Assembly (NCBI RefSeq): GCF_021729145.1
Contig: NZ_JAJSLW010000010.1
Span: forward strand, 124,001 to 188,000
DNA length: 64,000 nucleotides
Source: Membranihabitans maritimus
GTDB lineage: Bacteria > Bacteroidota > Bacteroidia > Chitinophagales > Saprospiraceae
Direction of reading: 5' to 3'
Shown: positions 1-8,349 of the stretch, one piece after another
Position numbering within the stretch: the stretch's first letter is position 1
Layout of the letters: each line of letters opens with the position of its first letter
Notes under the pieces: generated by a model
Seen by the model: the letters and a program-made list of their open reading frames with translations, nothing else
The model's database searches: none
Told to the model about the DNA's origin: nothing
Position numbers and translations under genes: made by a program

Positions 1-528
1 TGGACGGACCTGGAGGTTGGACATATGGATATGGGATGGACTGCACACGTGAATTCAGGAGAGGCGAACGTATTGGCATATACTATAAGTAGAGGTGATA
101 AGGTTGCGGGTCCTGATGGGTTTATTAGGTTTGATGTGAAAGAGTATATCTACCATGCCCTAACCGGGGATAAAATGGAACTCTCTTTTAATGTTTACAA
201 TACAATTCCTGTAGATATAAATGGGGATGGATATCATGAGTTTATTTCTGGGTTGGGTGAACAAGCTGATAGGAATTTGTACACTGTGGGGGGTGAAGCC
301 ATATCTTACTTGGGAGAAAGAGCATATGTAGCGATGGCTTCCAAATTTATGGACTTGCCCGGAGAACAGATACTTTGCTATTACCCAAATGGCGATGTGA
401 AAATATGGGCGGATAAGAAAGCTTTTGATACTCCGGTTGCAAGGAAGCGTTATAGAAACCCTTATTACCACTCCTGCCAAAAATTGACGGCAGTAGGATA
501 TAATTTGTCGAATTTGGGCGGCTTGTAA
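1..528 (+). CDS. C-terminal part of a secreted FG-GAP/lyase-like protein (5' truncated)
   Basis: The reading frame is open from base 1, so the gene begins before the window and only about 175 C-terminal residues are visible. A calcium-loop-like DINGDGYHEF segment lies near residue 73, as in FG-GAP or dockerin-like loops, and the protein ends with NLGGL. The block of LPGEQILCYYPNGDVKIWAD followed by a tail with NPYYHS and LTAVGYNLSNLGGL recalls the C-terminus of secreted beta-propeller polysaccharide lyases of the rhamnogalacturonan-lyase type. That assignment rests on recall and is weak. No membrane segment is visible in the part seen. It is separated from the next gene by about 380 bases and is on the opposite strand to the sigma gene, so a link to cluster 1 is uncertain. 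Confidence 0.6.
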   Translation, partial: WTDLEVGHMDMGWTAHVNSGEANVLAYTISRGDKVAGPDGFIRFDVKEYIYHALTGDKMELSFNVYNTIPVDINGDGYHEFISGLGEQADRNLYTVGGEAISYLGERAYVAMASKFMDLPGEQILCYYPNGDVKIWADKKAFDTPVARKRYRNPYYHSCQKLTAVGYNLSNLGGL

Positions 529-911
529 AAGAGTATATTTTTTGTAAACTACATTAGATATAAAAATAATAGTATTGTAGAAGTGTTGCGTCAAGTATCT
601 TCCTGTCGCTGACCGCACATTCTCAAAATGACACGGAATGTCAGTTCACGAGGTGGGCATTTATACCATATTCCAAATCACATTTAGAGAAAAAGAAGTA
701 TTGTTGATGGGTGTAAGATTAAGGTGAGCTTTAATAGCGGATTTATTTGGAAAAGATAACATTCTGGCGTTATGGACTTATATGGGGATTGTTGTTAATT
801 GGCTATATTTATTGATAAGAAGGGGGACTAAATATATTATTTATGGAAATTTTGTTTGGGTTAGTGTAAGATCGGATTTCGGCAGAGAATTTGGAATGAG
901 ATAGAATAAAA
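529..911. other. Gene-free stretch
   Basis: This AT-rich interval lies between the 3' ends of two convergent genes. No convincing reading frame, terminator hairpin or repeat was found. Reading frames on the minus strand here are out-of-frame shadows of the preceding gene. Confidence 0.5.
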
Positions 912-1487
912 TTACCACCAATACCACCAGATCGTAAGCCAAATCATTGTTTTGCGGATTCTTCTCAAGAGTTTTAATGCGTGACTGATGTGAGTTTCAA
1001 CAGTTCGGATGGAAATACCCATTTCTTTTGCAATTTCCCGGTTTGGAATATGTTCAAACCTGCTTTTGTAGAAAACTTTTCGACATTTGCTGGGGAGTTT
1101 TTCCATATGGTGTAAAATTTCTTCTTTAAGTTCTTCTGATGTCAGTGGAGCCGTACTGGATAGTTTGCTCTGTATTTCTTTGGATGTCTGGAGATGATCC
1201 TGTCGGATACGGTTTTTTCTCAAAGCTTTAAGCACTTTGTATTTGACAGATTGGTGGAGATAGGCCGGAAGGTTTTCGATACGGTTAAATTGTTTTTTGT
1301 CCCAAAGATCCGTAAAAACCTCTTGAACAATATCTTCGCTTAAGTTGCTGTCCTTTAGTACTTTATATGCCTGTATGAACATGTTGTCCCAATAAAGATC
1401 ATACCATTCCCTGAAAACAGCTTCATCGTGTTTCCCCAACTTTTTAACCGGTTTATGTTCCGGGCGATCTCTATTTTCTTGTGACAT
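912..1487 (-). CDS. ECF sigma-70 factor (SusC-linked type)
   Basis: This is a 191-residue extracytoplasmic-function sigma factor. Region 2 spans roughly residues 25-95, with YWDNMFIQAYKVLKD followed by LSEDIVQEVFTDLWDKK, the core and -10 recognition segment. Region 4 spans roughly 125-180, with LPSKCRKVFYKSRFEHIPNREIAKEM and ISIRTVETHISHALKLLRR as the -35 helix-turn-helix. The last residues, IWLTIWWYWW, form an unusually aromatic hydrophobic tail. The gene is divergent from a FecR gene 550 bases away, the standard arrangement in Bacteroidota in which the anti-sigma protein holds the sigma factor until the partner SusC senses substrate. It most likely drives the adjacent susCD operon. The ATG at 1485-1487 gives the normal family length. 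Confidence 0.93.
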   Translation of the reverse strand: MSQENRDRPEHKPVKKLGKHDEAVFREWYDLYWDNMFIQAYKVLKDSNLSEDIVQEVFTDLWDKKQFNRIENLPAYLHQSVKYKVLKALRKNRIRQDHLQTSKEIQSKLSSTAPLTSEELKEEILHHMEKLPSKCRKVFYKSRFEHIPNREIAKEMGISIRTVETHISHALKLLRRIRKTMIWLTIWWYWW

Positions 1488-2037
1488 AGAGCGAAGAAAT
1501 TTAATAATTCACCATTTGTTCAAGATTAAAAAAGTTAGTAGTATTGGTCCCAATATTGAAATTTTATTTCAGATAAAAAAATAATTTCATTTTTTTATCC
1601 TAATTGCAAAAAGCTTTAATTCGGTGTAACAGCTATTTTGCGGAAGAATTGTTACTTGCTATATTCACGTTCTTAATACGCTTCAATAACTGTAGGCTAT
1701 AATTAACAGGGAGGAATGATTGTAAGCGTTGGATTTACAGTCAATTATGCCAATATTTGCCGCCTGTGGCCTCCTAGTTATGTCATTATAAAATAATTAT
1801 GACCGAATAGTTGGTATTTTCGACTTTCGGGGCAAAGAGTTCAATTAAAATGCTACTTCGGAAATAAATAGGCACATTTTCCGAAGTAAGACCATGCAGA
1901 AGACTTTACTATCTCCTATGTCTAGTTTTATTTAAGGAAAAATTAAAACCTCAATCTATAAATTAAAAAAAAAATTACATACTACTAAGTGTTTTTCCTT
2001 TTTGAAGGGACATATAATAAAGCGAGTGTAAGATTCG
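1488..2037. other. Divergent regulatory interval with no gene
   Basis: This AT-rich stretch separates the divergent sigma and FecR genes and must hold promoters for both. No reading frame is convincing. The only clear structure is the perfect inverted repeat at 1854-1888. Confidence 0.6.
1854..1888. promoter_or_regulatory. Perfect 11-bp inverted repeat between sigma and FecR genes
   Basis: TACTTCGGAAA at 1854-1864 is the exact reverse complement of TTTCCGAAGTA at 1878-1888, with a 13-base AT-rich loop. It lies 150 bases before the FecR start. It is not followed by a T-run, so a terminator is unlikely. It could be a regulator site or a leader-RNA hairpin. The structure is seen directly; the role is inferred. 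Confidence 0.5.
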
Positions 2038-3006
2038 ATGACAAAGCAAGAATTATCCAACTTAATTGAAAAGTATCTTAAAGGGGTCCCTACAGTGGAA
2101 GAATCCTATATGGTCGAAGAATTTTACAATAAGATCCAGGCAGATGAATCCGGATGGGAGGATTGGAGCATAGAAGAGAAAAAGAGAATTAAACAGCGAT
2201 TGTACAATCGAATAAAGTCCCGAATTAAGCGGAAAAGAAAGATGATTTTCATGCGGAGGTGGGCAGCAGCAGCGGTTCTAATACTAATGATTGGAAGTGT
2301 TTTTCTTAACATATTTATTCAACGTGATTTTGAGCAAATCTCGGAACCTCCTACAGGCACAACGGTAGTTGTGGCCGAAGAGATGGAGCGGACAGTTCTT
2401 TTAGAAGACGGAAGCTATGTATATTTAGAGGAAGGCTCCCAGCTGGTTTTTCCCGACCGATTTAATGAAAAAGTACGCGAAGTGGAATTAATAGGCCAGG
2501 CATTATTTGATATTCAAAAAGATTCATTAAGACCATTTTCGGTATTCAGTGGCACCGTGGTTACGGAAGTTCTGGGGACTACCTTTAGCATAAGTGCCCT
2601 TCCAAGACAACAGGAAGTAATGGTGTCTGTATCTGAAGGTAAAGTTCGGGTGCTGGAAGAGGACAGGGAGTTAGGAGTGTTGGTTAGGGATGAAGGATTG
2701 ACCTACAATGTCAGGACAAAGTCCGTTAGACGCTTGGCACCTAAACCCGTTGAAATTCCATCCAAGGAGTCTTTGGAATATAAATTGGTTGATGTAACTA
2801 TGGAAGAAGCTGTTCGGTTTATCGAAAACCGATGGAAATACCGCATAGATTTTGAGAATGAAAATATCCGTGACTGTAAGGTTGTTGCTTCTTTTTATGA
2901 ACAGGATTCGCTTGAGGAAGTGTTGACTATTTTATGTGGTATTAATAATGTACAATATCGTATTGAAAATCAAAAAGTTGTTATATATGGAGACAAATGT
3001 AGATAA
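2038..3006 (+). CDS. FecR-family anti-sigma factor
   Basis: This 322-residue inner-membrane protein has a cytoplasmic N-terminal sigma-binding region (about 1-70), one transmembrane helix at about 75-93 (WAAAAVLILMIGSVFLNIFI), a periplasmic FecR domain at about 110-220 (VLLEDGSYVYLEEGSQLVFP, ALFDIQKDSLRPFSVFSG, TVVTEVLGTTFSI) and a C-terminal domain of the DUF4974 type at about 250-320 (VDVTMEEAVRFIENRWKYRIDF). FecR proteins bind the N-terminal signalling domain of a TonB-dependent receptor in the periplasm and release or activate the paired sigma factor. The next gene is a SusC with exactly such a domain, and the divergent gene is the sigma factor, so the signalling circuit is complete here. 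Confidence 0.93.
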   Translation: MTKQELSNLIEKYLKGVPTVEESYMVEEFYNKIQADESGWEDWSIEEKKRIKQRLYNRIKSRIKRKRKMIFMRRWAAAAVLILMIGSVFLNIFIQRDFEQISEPPTGTTVVVAEEMERTVLLEDGSYVYLEEGSQLVFPDRFNEKVREVELIGQALFDIQKDSLRPFSVFSGTVVTEVLGTTFSISALPRQQEVMVSVSEGKVRVLEEDRELGVLVRDEGLTYNVRTKSVRRLAPKPVEIPSKESLEYKLVDVTMEEAVRFIENRWKYRIDFENENIRDCKVVASFYEQDSLEEVLTILCGINNVQYRIENQKVVIYGDKCR

Positions 3007-3071
3007 AACTTAAATAATTTCGTGATCCCACCTGTGAACGTAAAAATTCAGATGAGGGTATCGCAAAAAAA

Positions 3072-3099
3072 AACCGTCCTGATGGGGGTCAGAACGGTT
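3072..3099. promoter_or_regulatory. Hairpin between FecR and susC
   Basis: AACCGTCCTGA pairs with TCAGAACGGTT apart from one mismatch, around a six-base loop. A run of eight or nine A residues immediately precedes it, so on the minus strand it looks like an intrinsic terminator. On the plus strand it is followed by a weaker T-rich tract. It may act as an attenuator or RNA-stability element that separates low FecR expression from high SusC expression. The structure is visible; the role is inferred. Confidence 0.45.
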
Positions 3100-3150
3100 G
3101 ATTTCTTAAATAATTTTGAAACGTAAAACTATTTAATACAAAACAAAGCT

Positions 3151-6100
3151 ATGAAAATTTTAGATTTTCGGGGTTATCCGGATATACTAATATTCGGAAG
3201 TCCCTTGCACAAAACACGGTTTTGGATGAGGATGAGCATTACATTGGTTACTGTCTTATTATTGGGATTGCAAATTCTTACAGCCAATGAAGTTTACAGT
3301 CAGAAGCTGAGAGAGGTAACCGTCACCCTGGATGTGAAAAACACAGATATCAGGGAGGTATTCAAAATGATTGAAAATCAGACCCGTTACCGATTTGCTT
3401 ATAATCCGAACCATATCCGATCACACAGCGTGAGTATTGAACACCGGTCGTTTGACCTAAAGGAAGCTTTAGACTCTATTTTCAAGGGTACGACGATGCG
3501 GTATGAAGTTGTTAATGATAAAATATTGGTTTACGACCAGGTTCTCAGGATGTCTTCAAGACCTGCACCGATCATTGTCCGGAATATGGATTTTGAGAAG
3601 TTGCATATGAAAAAGCCCGTCCTGACTGTCTCGGGTATAGTGAAGGATGCAAATGGGGAACCTCTCATCGGTGTAAATGTATTGGTCCGGGGAACAAATC
3701 GGGGGACTTCCACTGATTTTGAAGGCCATTTTACCCTGGAAGATGTGGACGAACAGGCGGTATTGATCATATCTTACATTGGTTACCAAACGCAGGAAAT
3801 CCCCATAGCAGGGAAATCGGAAATAACCATTACATTACTGGAGGATTCACAAACTTTGGATGAGGTGGTAGTCGTTGGGTATGGCACACAGAAAAAGGCT
3901 ACATTAACAGGTTCTGTGGCTGATGTAAAAGGTGAAACTCTAAACAAGAACCCCGGTACTAACCTGAGTAATTCATTGTCCGGTCTTTTGCCAGGTATTA
4001 TTACGAGAAGTTCTTCAGGAGAACCCGGAAGAGACAATGCCTTAGTCTTAGTGAGAGGTCGTAATACCACAGGGAGTACTGGTCCCCTTGTGGTGGTGGA
4101 TGGTATTCAGGGTTTTCCGGGCTGGCAGCGAATCAGCAGGGAAGATATCGAATCTATTACTGTATTGAAAGACGCTTCTGCTGCCATTTATGGAGCTCGT
4201 GCAGCAAACGGTGTGATTTTAATTACTACGAAAAGAGGTAAGGTAGAGGATAAACCTTTAATTAGTTACTCCTTTAATCAAGGAATAAGTACACCTACAA
4301 GAATTCCTGAATTGGCCAGCTCAGCTACTTATGCAGGGTATGTGAACCAACTTGATGTAGAAAAGGGAACTGATCCTCGTTATACCCAAGAGGAAATTGA
4401 AAAATTCAGAAATGGAACTGATCCTAATTATTTGAACGTGGACTGGTATGGTGAAGTGCTTAAAAGCGCTACGCCACAAAGCAATCACAATCTCAATTTG
4501 AGAGGGGGAAGTGAAACGGTTCAGTACTCCGTATCCGGAACCTATTCACATGAAAACAGTCTTTTCAAAGAAGGTAGTCTTGATTTTAAAAGCTATTCTT
4601 TATTTTCTAACCTGGATTTCAAAATCAATGAATATCTGGACGTAGGGATCGATGTCAATAGCATATATCAAAACGGGAATTACCCAACAGCTGGAACCAG
4701 TACTACTTTTGCAGCTTTGCGTCAATTACCGTTATATCCGGTTTATTGGGCAAATGGTTTGCCATCGGCAGGAATTGAGCGGGGGGAGAATCCTATTGTT
4801 ATGTCTTCTGCATTGTCAGGGAATGAAAATGAAAAGAATCAGAATAATATTTTGAAGGGCTCATTTAATTTTCAGATTCCCTGGTTGGAAGGATTAGCTC
4901 TGGATGGCTATTACGCATATACTAAAAATAGTCAATATGAAAAAAACTGGAGAACCCCCTGGACGGTGTACGATTATGACGTGACGAATGATGAGTATAT
5001 TCCCAGATTGGGTGGAGGCATTTCCAACCCTGAATTAACCCAATATCAGGGAGGTTATGAAAGAAATCTGATTAACCTGAGAGTAAAGTATGATGTGGAT
5101 TTGGATAGACATCAGATCAATACGTTCGTGGCTGTAGAACAAGAAGTTACGCGGGAAAATAACTTTTCTGCTAAAAGAATAAACTTTTTATCATCTTCCA
5201 TTGATGAGTTATTCGCTGGTAGTCTTGCAGATCAGGTGACGGATGGGGTTAGCGATAAGTTTGGTCGTAAAAATCTGTTTGGACGGATAAATTATTCTTT
5301 TGATGAAAAATATTTACTTGACTTCAATTATCGCTACGATGGGTCTTCCGCATTTCCCGAAGGGCGTCAATTTGGATTTTTTCCAGGTTTGTCCGTAGGC
5401 TGGAGACTTTCAGAAGAAACCTTTATGAGTACTTTTCAAAATTTGGACAATTTAAAACTTAGATTTTCCGCAGGAAAAATTGGAAATGATGCTATAAGTG
5501 CTTTTCAATATTTGAGAACCTATAATTTGGGAAATACAGGAGTCCCATTTGGAGCAGATTTTGTTCCTGACCTGGGGTTAGTTTCCGGAGTGGTCCCCAA
5601 CCCCAATATTACCTGGGAAGAGGCCAATTTGACCAATCTGGGTGTAGATGTTAGCTTTTGGGGTGGGGAACTTGGATTTGTAGTTGATGTTTTCAAGCAG
5701 CGGCGGACAAATATATTAACACGTCGTGATTTATCCGTTCCAGGATTTACCGGGTTTGAATTACCGTTGGAAAATATTGGTGTTGTAGAGAACAAGGGAA
5801 TAGAATTTCAAGTGAATCATCAAAAACATACTAAAACCTTTTCTTATAGATTGGGTGCGAATATTGCCTATGCCAGGAATAAGATCATTGATATCGATGA
5901 AGCGCAGAATGTCCCGGACTGGCAAAAAGCTGAAGGGCATATATTAGGTGCGGAGCTTCTTTACGAAAGTCTGGGTATCATTCGTACCCAAGAGCAACTC
6001 GAATCCCTTCCTTTATATCCAGGAACTAGAATCGGTGATCTTTATTACAAGGATCAGAACGGGGATGGTGTGATTTCTGCTTCTGACAGGGTAAGGACTG

Positions 6101-6582
6101 ACCGGACAAACGTTCCTGAGATCACTTTTGGATTTAATGCGGGAATGGAGTATAAGGATTTTACCTTATTTATGAATTTTGCGGGAGCAACCAATTTTTG
6201 GCAAAGGTTTCGGCATTATGCTTCGGAAGGTCTTAGCACACTTGAAGATTTATTGAGCAACAGATATACAGAAGGTAGTATGGATTCCAAATACCCCAGA
6301 CTACCCAGGTTGAGCAGTCAGAGTGAGCCCAGCGGAATTCCATCTACATTTTGGCAAAGAAATGCCAGTTATTTGAAGTTGAGGAATGTCGAATTAAGTT
6401 ATACACTACCCGTTTCCCTACTAAATGCCATTGGGTTTGAATCGTTAGATGTTTATATCAATGGGAGTAATTTGTTGACGATAGATAAATTAAAGTGGGC
6501 AGATCCTGAAGCTACGGGTGATTTGGCAAATAGTTACCCACAGAGCAGAGTTTTTAATGTAGGATTTAATCTAACTTTTTAA
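3151..6582 (+). CDS. SusC/RagA TonB-linked outer-membrane transporter with STN domain
   Basis: The protein has 1143 residues. After a signal segment (about 25-50) comes a secretin/TonB N-terminal (STN) signalling domain at about 60-130 with IREVFKMIENQTRYRFAYNP. A carboxypeptidase-regulatory-like domain follows at about 152-235 (SGIVKDANGEPLIGVNVLV, STDFEGHFTLEDV, ISYIGYQTQEI). Then come the DEVVVVGYGTQKK hinge, the plug (about 245-360, ESITVLKDASAAIYGARAANG) and a 22-strand barrel ending in FNVGFNLTF. It should import an oligomer across the outer membrane using TonB energy, with the SusD lipoprotein as lid. The STN domain lets it signal to FecR. The susD start lies 11 bases beyond the stop, so the two are cotranscribed. 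Confidence 0.96.
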   Translation: MKILDFRGYPDILIFGSPLHKTRFWMRMSITLVTVLLLGLQILTANEVYSQKLREVTVTLDVKNTDIREVFKMIENQTRYRFAYNPNHIRSHSVSIEHRSFDLKEALDSIFKGTTMRYEVVNDKILVYDQVLRMSSRPAPIIVRNMDFEKLHMKKPVLTVSGIVKDANGEPLIGVNVLVRGTNRGTSTDFEGHFTLEDVDEQAVLIISYIGYQTQEIPIAGKSEITITLLEDSQTLDEVVVVGYGTQKKATLTGSVADVKGETLNKNPGTNLSNSLSGLLPGIITRSSSGEPGRDNALVLVRGRNTTGSTGPLVVVDGIQGFPGWQRISREDIESITVLKDASAAIYGARAANGVILITTKRGKVEDKPLISYSFNQGISTPTRIPELASSATYAGYVNQLDVEKGTDPRYTQEEIEKFRNGTDPNYLNVDWYGEVLKSATPQSNHNLNLRGGSETVQYSVSGTYSHENSLFKEGSLDFKSYSLFSNLDFKINEYLDVGIDVNSIYQNGNYPTAGTSTTFAALRQLPLYPVYWANGLPSAGIERGENPIVMSSALSGNENEKNQNNILKGSFNFQIPWLEGLALDGYYAYTKNSQYEKNWRTPWTVYDYDVTNDEYIPRLGGGISNPELTQYQGGYERNLINLRVKYDVDLDRHQINTFVAVEQEVTRENNFSAKRINFLSSSIDELFAGSLADQVTDGVSDKFGRKNLFGRINYSFDEKYLLDFNYRYDGSSAFPEGRQFGFFPGLSVGWRLSEETFMSTFQNLDNLKLRFSAGKIGNDAISAFQYLRTYNLGNTGVPFGADFVPDLGLVSGVVPNPNITWEEANLTNLGVDVSFWGGELGFVVDVFKQRRTNILTRRDLSVPGFTGFELPLENIGVVENKGIEFQVNHQKHTKTFSYRLGANIAYARNKIIDIDEAQNVPDWQKAEGHILGAELLYESLGIIRTQEQLESLPLYPGTRIGDLYYKDQNGDGVISASDRVRTDRTNVPEITFGFNAGMEYKDFTLFMNFAGATNFWQRFRHYASEGLSTLEDLLSNRYTEGSMDSKYPRLPRLSSQSEPSGIPSTFWQRNASYLKLRNVELSYTLPVSLLNAIGFESLDVYINGSNLLTIDKLKWADPEATGDLANSYPQSRVFNVGFNLTF

Positions 6583-6593
6583 AGAATTAAAAA

Positions 6594-8261
6594 ATGAAGA
6601 CACTAAAATACCCAGCCTTTTATGGTGTTTTTCCTTGTTTTGGATACATTATGGGCTTTTTTATATTTTTATGCACTACATATTCCTGTAACGATGAAGT
6701 TTTGAATATTACACCTTCTGATCGATATTCAGATATCGAAGTTTGGCAAGATGGAGGATTAATTGAAGCTTTCGTCAATAATACATATGCCAAAATTCCT
6801 CACGGGTTTTACTATCCTTATCGCAATAATCTCAGTTGTTATGCGGATGAAATTTATTATCGTGGAGGAGGTACTGATTTTATTAATGCTGGTGATATTA
6901 CACCGGATCGATTGTATAACTTGGATCGGTGGAATGGCCCCAAGAACTATTGGGATGTAGTTACTAATGCAAATATCTTTTTTTATAATATCGAGAATTC
7001 AGAGATCGATGGGGAATTAAAGTCACGTATGAAGGGAGAAATGAAAATGCTCCGTGGATATGCGTACTTTATGCTAACTCAATTTTGGGGCGGTGTCCCT
7101 TTATTTACAGAACCGTTTGAACTGGATAGTGATTTCAAGATTCCGCGTAAATCTTACGAAGAATGTCTTGCATTTGCCTTGAATGAAGTAGAAGAAGCTA
7201 TTGCGTTGTTACCGTTGAATTATAATGATGACAATCTTGGTAGAGTCACCAAAGGAGCTGCCATGGGCTTGAAATCCAGAATGACCCTGTATGCTGCCAG
7301 TCCATTAGTCAACAGTGGAAGTGATCTTTCCAAATGGCAGGTAGCAGCAGACGCTGCCAAAGCAGTAATAGATCTAAATGAATACGCTTTATTTGATGAT
7401 TACAAAACTTTATTCCTTAGGGAAAATTCTTATAACACAGAAGTCCTTTGGGCCCGTCCGTTCAATCATCCTGTGGTCAGTGAAGCGGCATATATGGAAT
7501 TGGCCCTTTATCCAAACGGATATGGGGGGTACGGTCAACCTCATCCCATTCAGGCGATCATAGATGATTACGAAATGACTAGTGGATTATTGCCGGCGGA
7601 AGACCCCTCTTATGATCCCCAGGATCCATATGTAAACCGGGATCCCCGGTTTTATGCCAGCATCTTTTATGACGGTGCTCCGTTTCAGGGGCGCACGGTT
7701 GAAACCTTTTTACCAGGTGGATTGGACTCCAGGGAAAGTCCAATCTCGCCATGGAATGCTACAGAAACAGGATATTACATACGGAAATTTTGTGACGATA
7801 AAATTGTAAACCCTAATACTACCAATCAAGGGAATTCGCCATATATTTTTATCCGATATGCGGAAATACTTTTGAATTATGCTGAAGCCATGTATGAGTT
7901 GGGTGATGAAGAGGCTGCCAGAAAGTATGTAAATATGATTCGGAGCAGGCCTGGCGTTTCCATGCCTCCTATAGCGGAAAGTGGTATAGAGCTTAGAGAT
8001 CGCATCCGACATGAAAGAAGAATTGAACTCGCATTTGAAGAACATCGATATTTCGATGTCCGCCGATGGATGATTGCACCGGAGGTATTGAATGTCGATG
8101 CTGCCCGAATGGATATTCAAAGGGATCCGTCTACAGGAAAGAAGACATATACGATTGTTCCGTTTAATACCAGGAGGTTCAACGATAAAAATTATTGGCT
8201 TCCTATTCCTCAGTCAGAAATAGAAAAAAATGAAAATCTGACCCAAAACCAGGGGTATTGA
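6594..8261 (+). CDS. SusD/RagB outer-membrane lipoprotein
   Basis: This 555-residue SusD-family protein starts with a hydrophobic leader ending near a cysteine at about residue 32 (TTYSCNDE), consistent with a lipoprotein. The N-terminal SusD-like part carries AFVNNTYAKIPHGFYYPYRNN. The tetratricopeptide-like helical core includes MLRGYAYFMLTQFWGGVPLFTEPF and GAAMGLKSRMTLYAASPLV. The C-terminal RagB/SusD domain has YIFIRYAEILLNYAEAMYELG and RHERRIELAFEEHRYFDVRRWMIA, hallmarks of the family, and ends with WLPIPQSEIEKNENLTQNQGY. It forms the substrate-binding lid of the upstream SusC. The ligand cannot be deduced from sequence. Confidence 0.95.
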   Translation: MKTLKYPAFYGVFPCFGYIMGFFIFLCTTYSCNDEVLNITPSDRYSDIEVWQDGGLIEAFVNNTYAKIPHGFYYPYRNNLSCYADEIYYRGGGTDFINAGDITPDRLYNLDRWNGPKNYWDVVTNANIFFYNIENSEIDGELKSRMKGEMKMLRGYAYFMLTQFWGGVPLFTEPFELDSDFKIPRKSYEECLAFALNEVEEAIALLPLNYNDDNLGRVTKGAAMGLKSRMTLYAASPLVNSGSDLSKWQVAADAAKAVIDLNEYALFDDYKTLFLRENSYNTEVLWARPFNHPVVSEAAYMELALYPNGYGGYGQPHPIQAIIDDYEMTSGLLPAEDPSYDPQDPYVNRDPRFYASIFYDGAPFQGRTVETFLPGGLDSRESPISPWNATETGYYIRKFCDDKIVNPNTTNQGNSPYIFIRYAEILLNYAEAMYELGDEEAARKYVNMIRSRPGVSMPPIAESGIELRDRIRHERRIELAFEEHRYFDVRRWMIAPEVLNVDAARMDIQRDPSTGKKTYTIVPFNTRRFNDKNYWLPIPQSEIEKNENLTQNQGY

Positions 8262-8349
8262 TCGGTGATTTACACTTTTAGGATGGTTAAGTTAAATTAA
8301 TTTATCTTCTGTGGGTAATGGTTTACGGTAACCACAATCATTTGGAATT

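Noticed and set aside
160-618. 152-codon minus-strand frame over the first gene
   Set aside because: It is antisense to a frame with clear secreted-protein features and is itself an unlikely composition with no domain.
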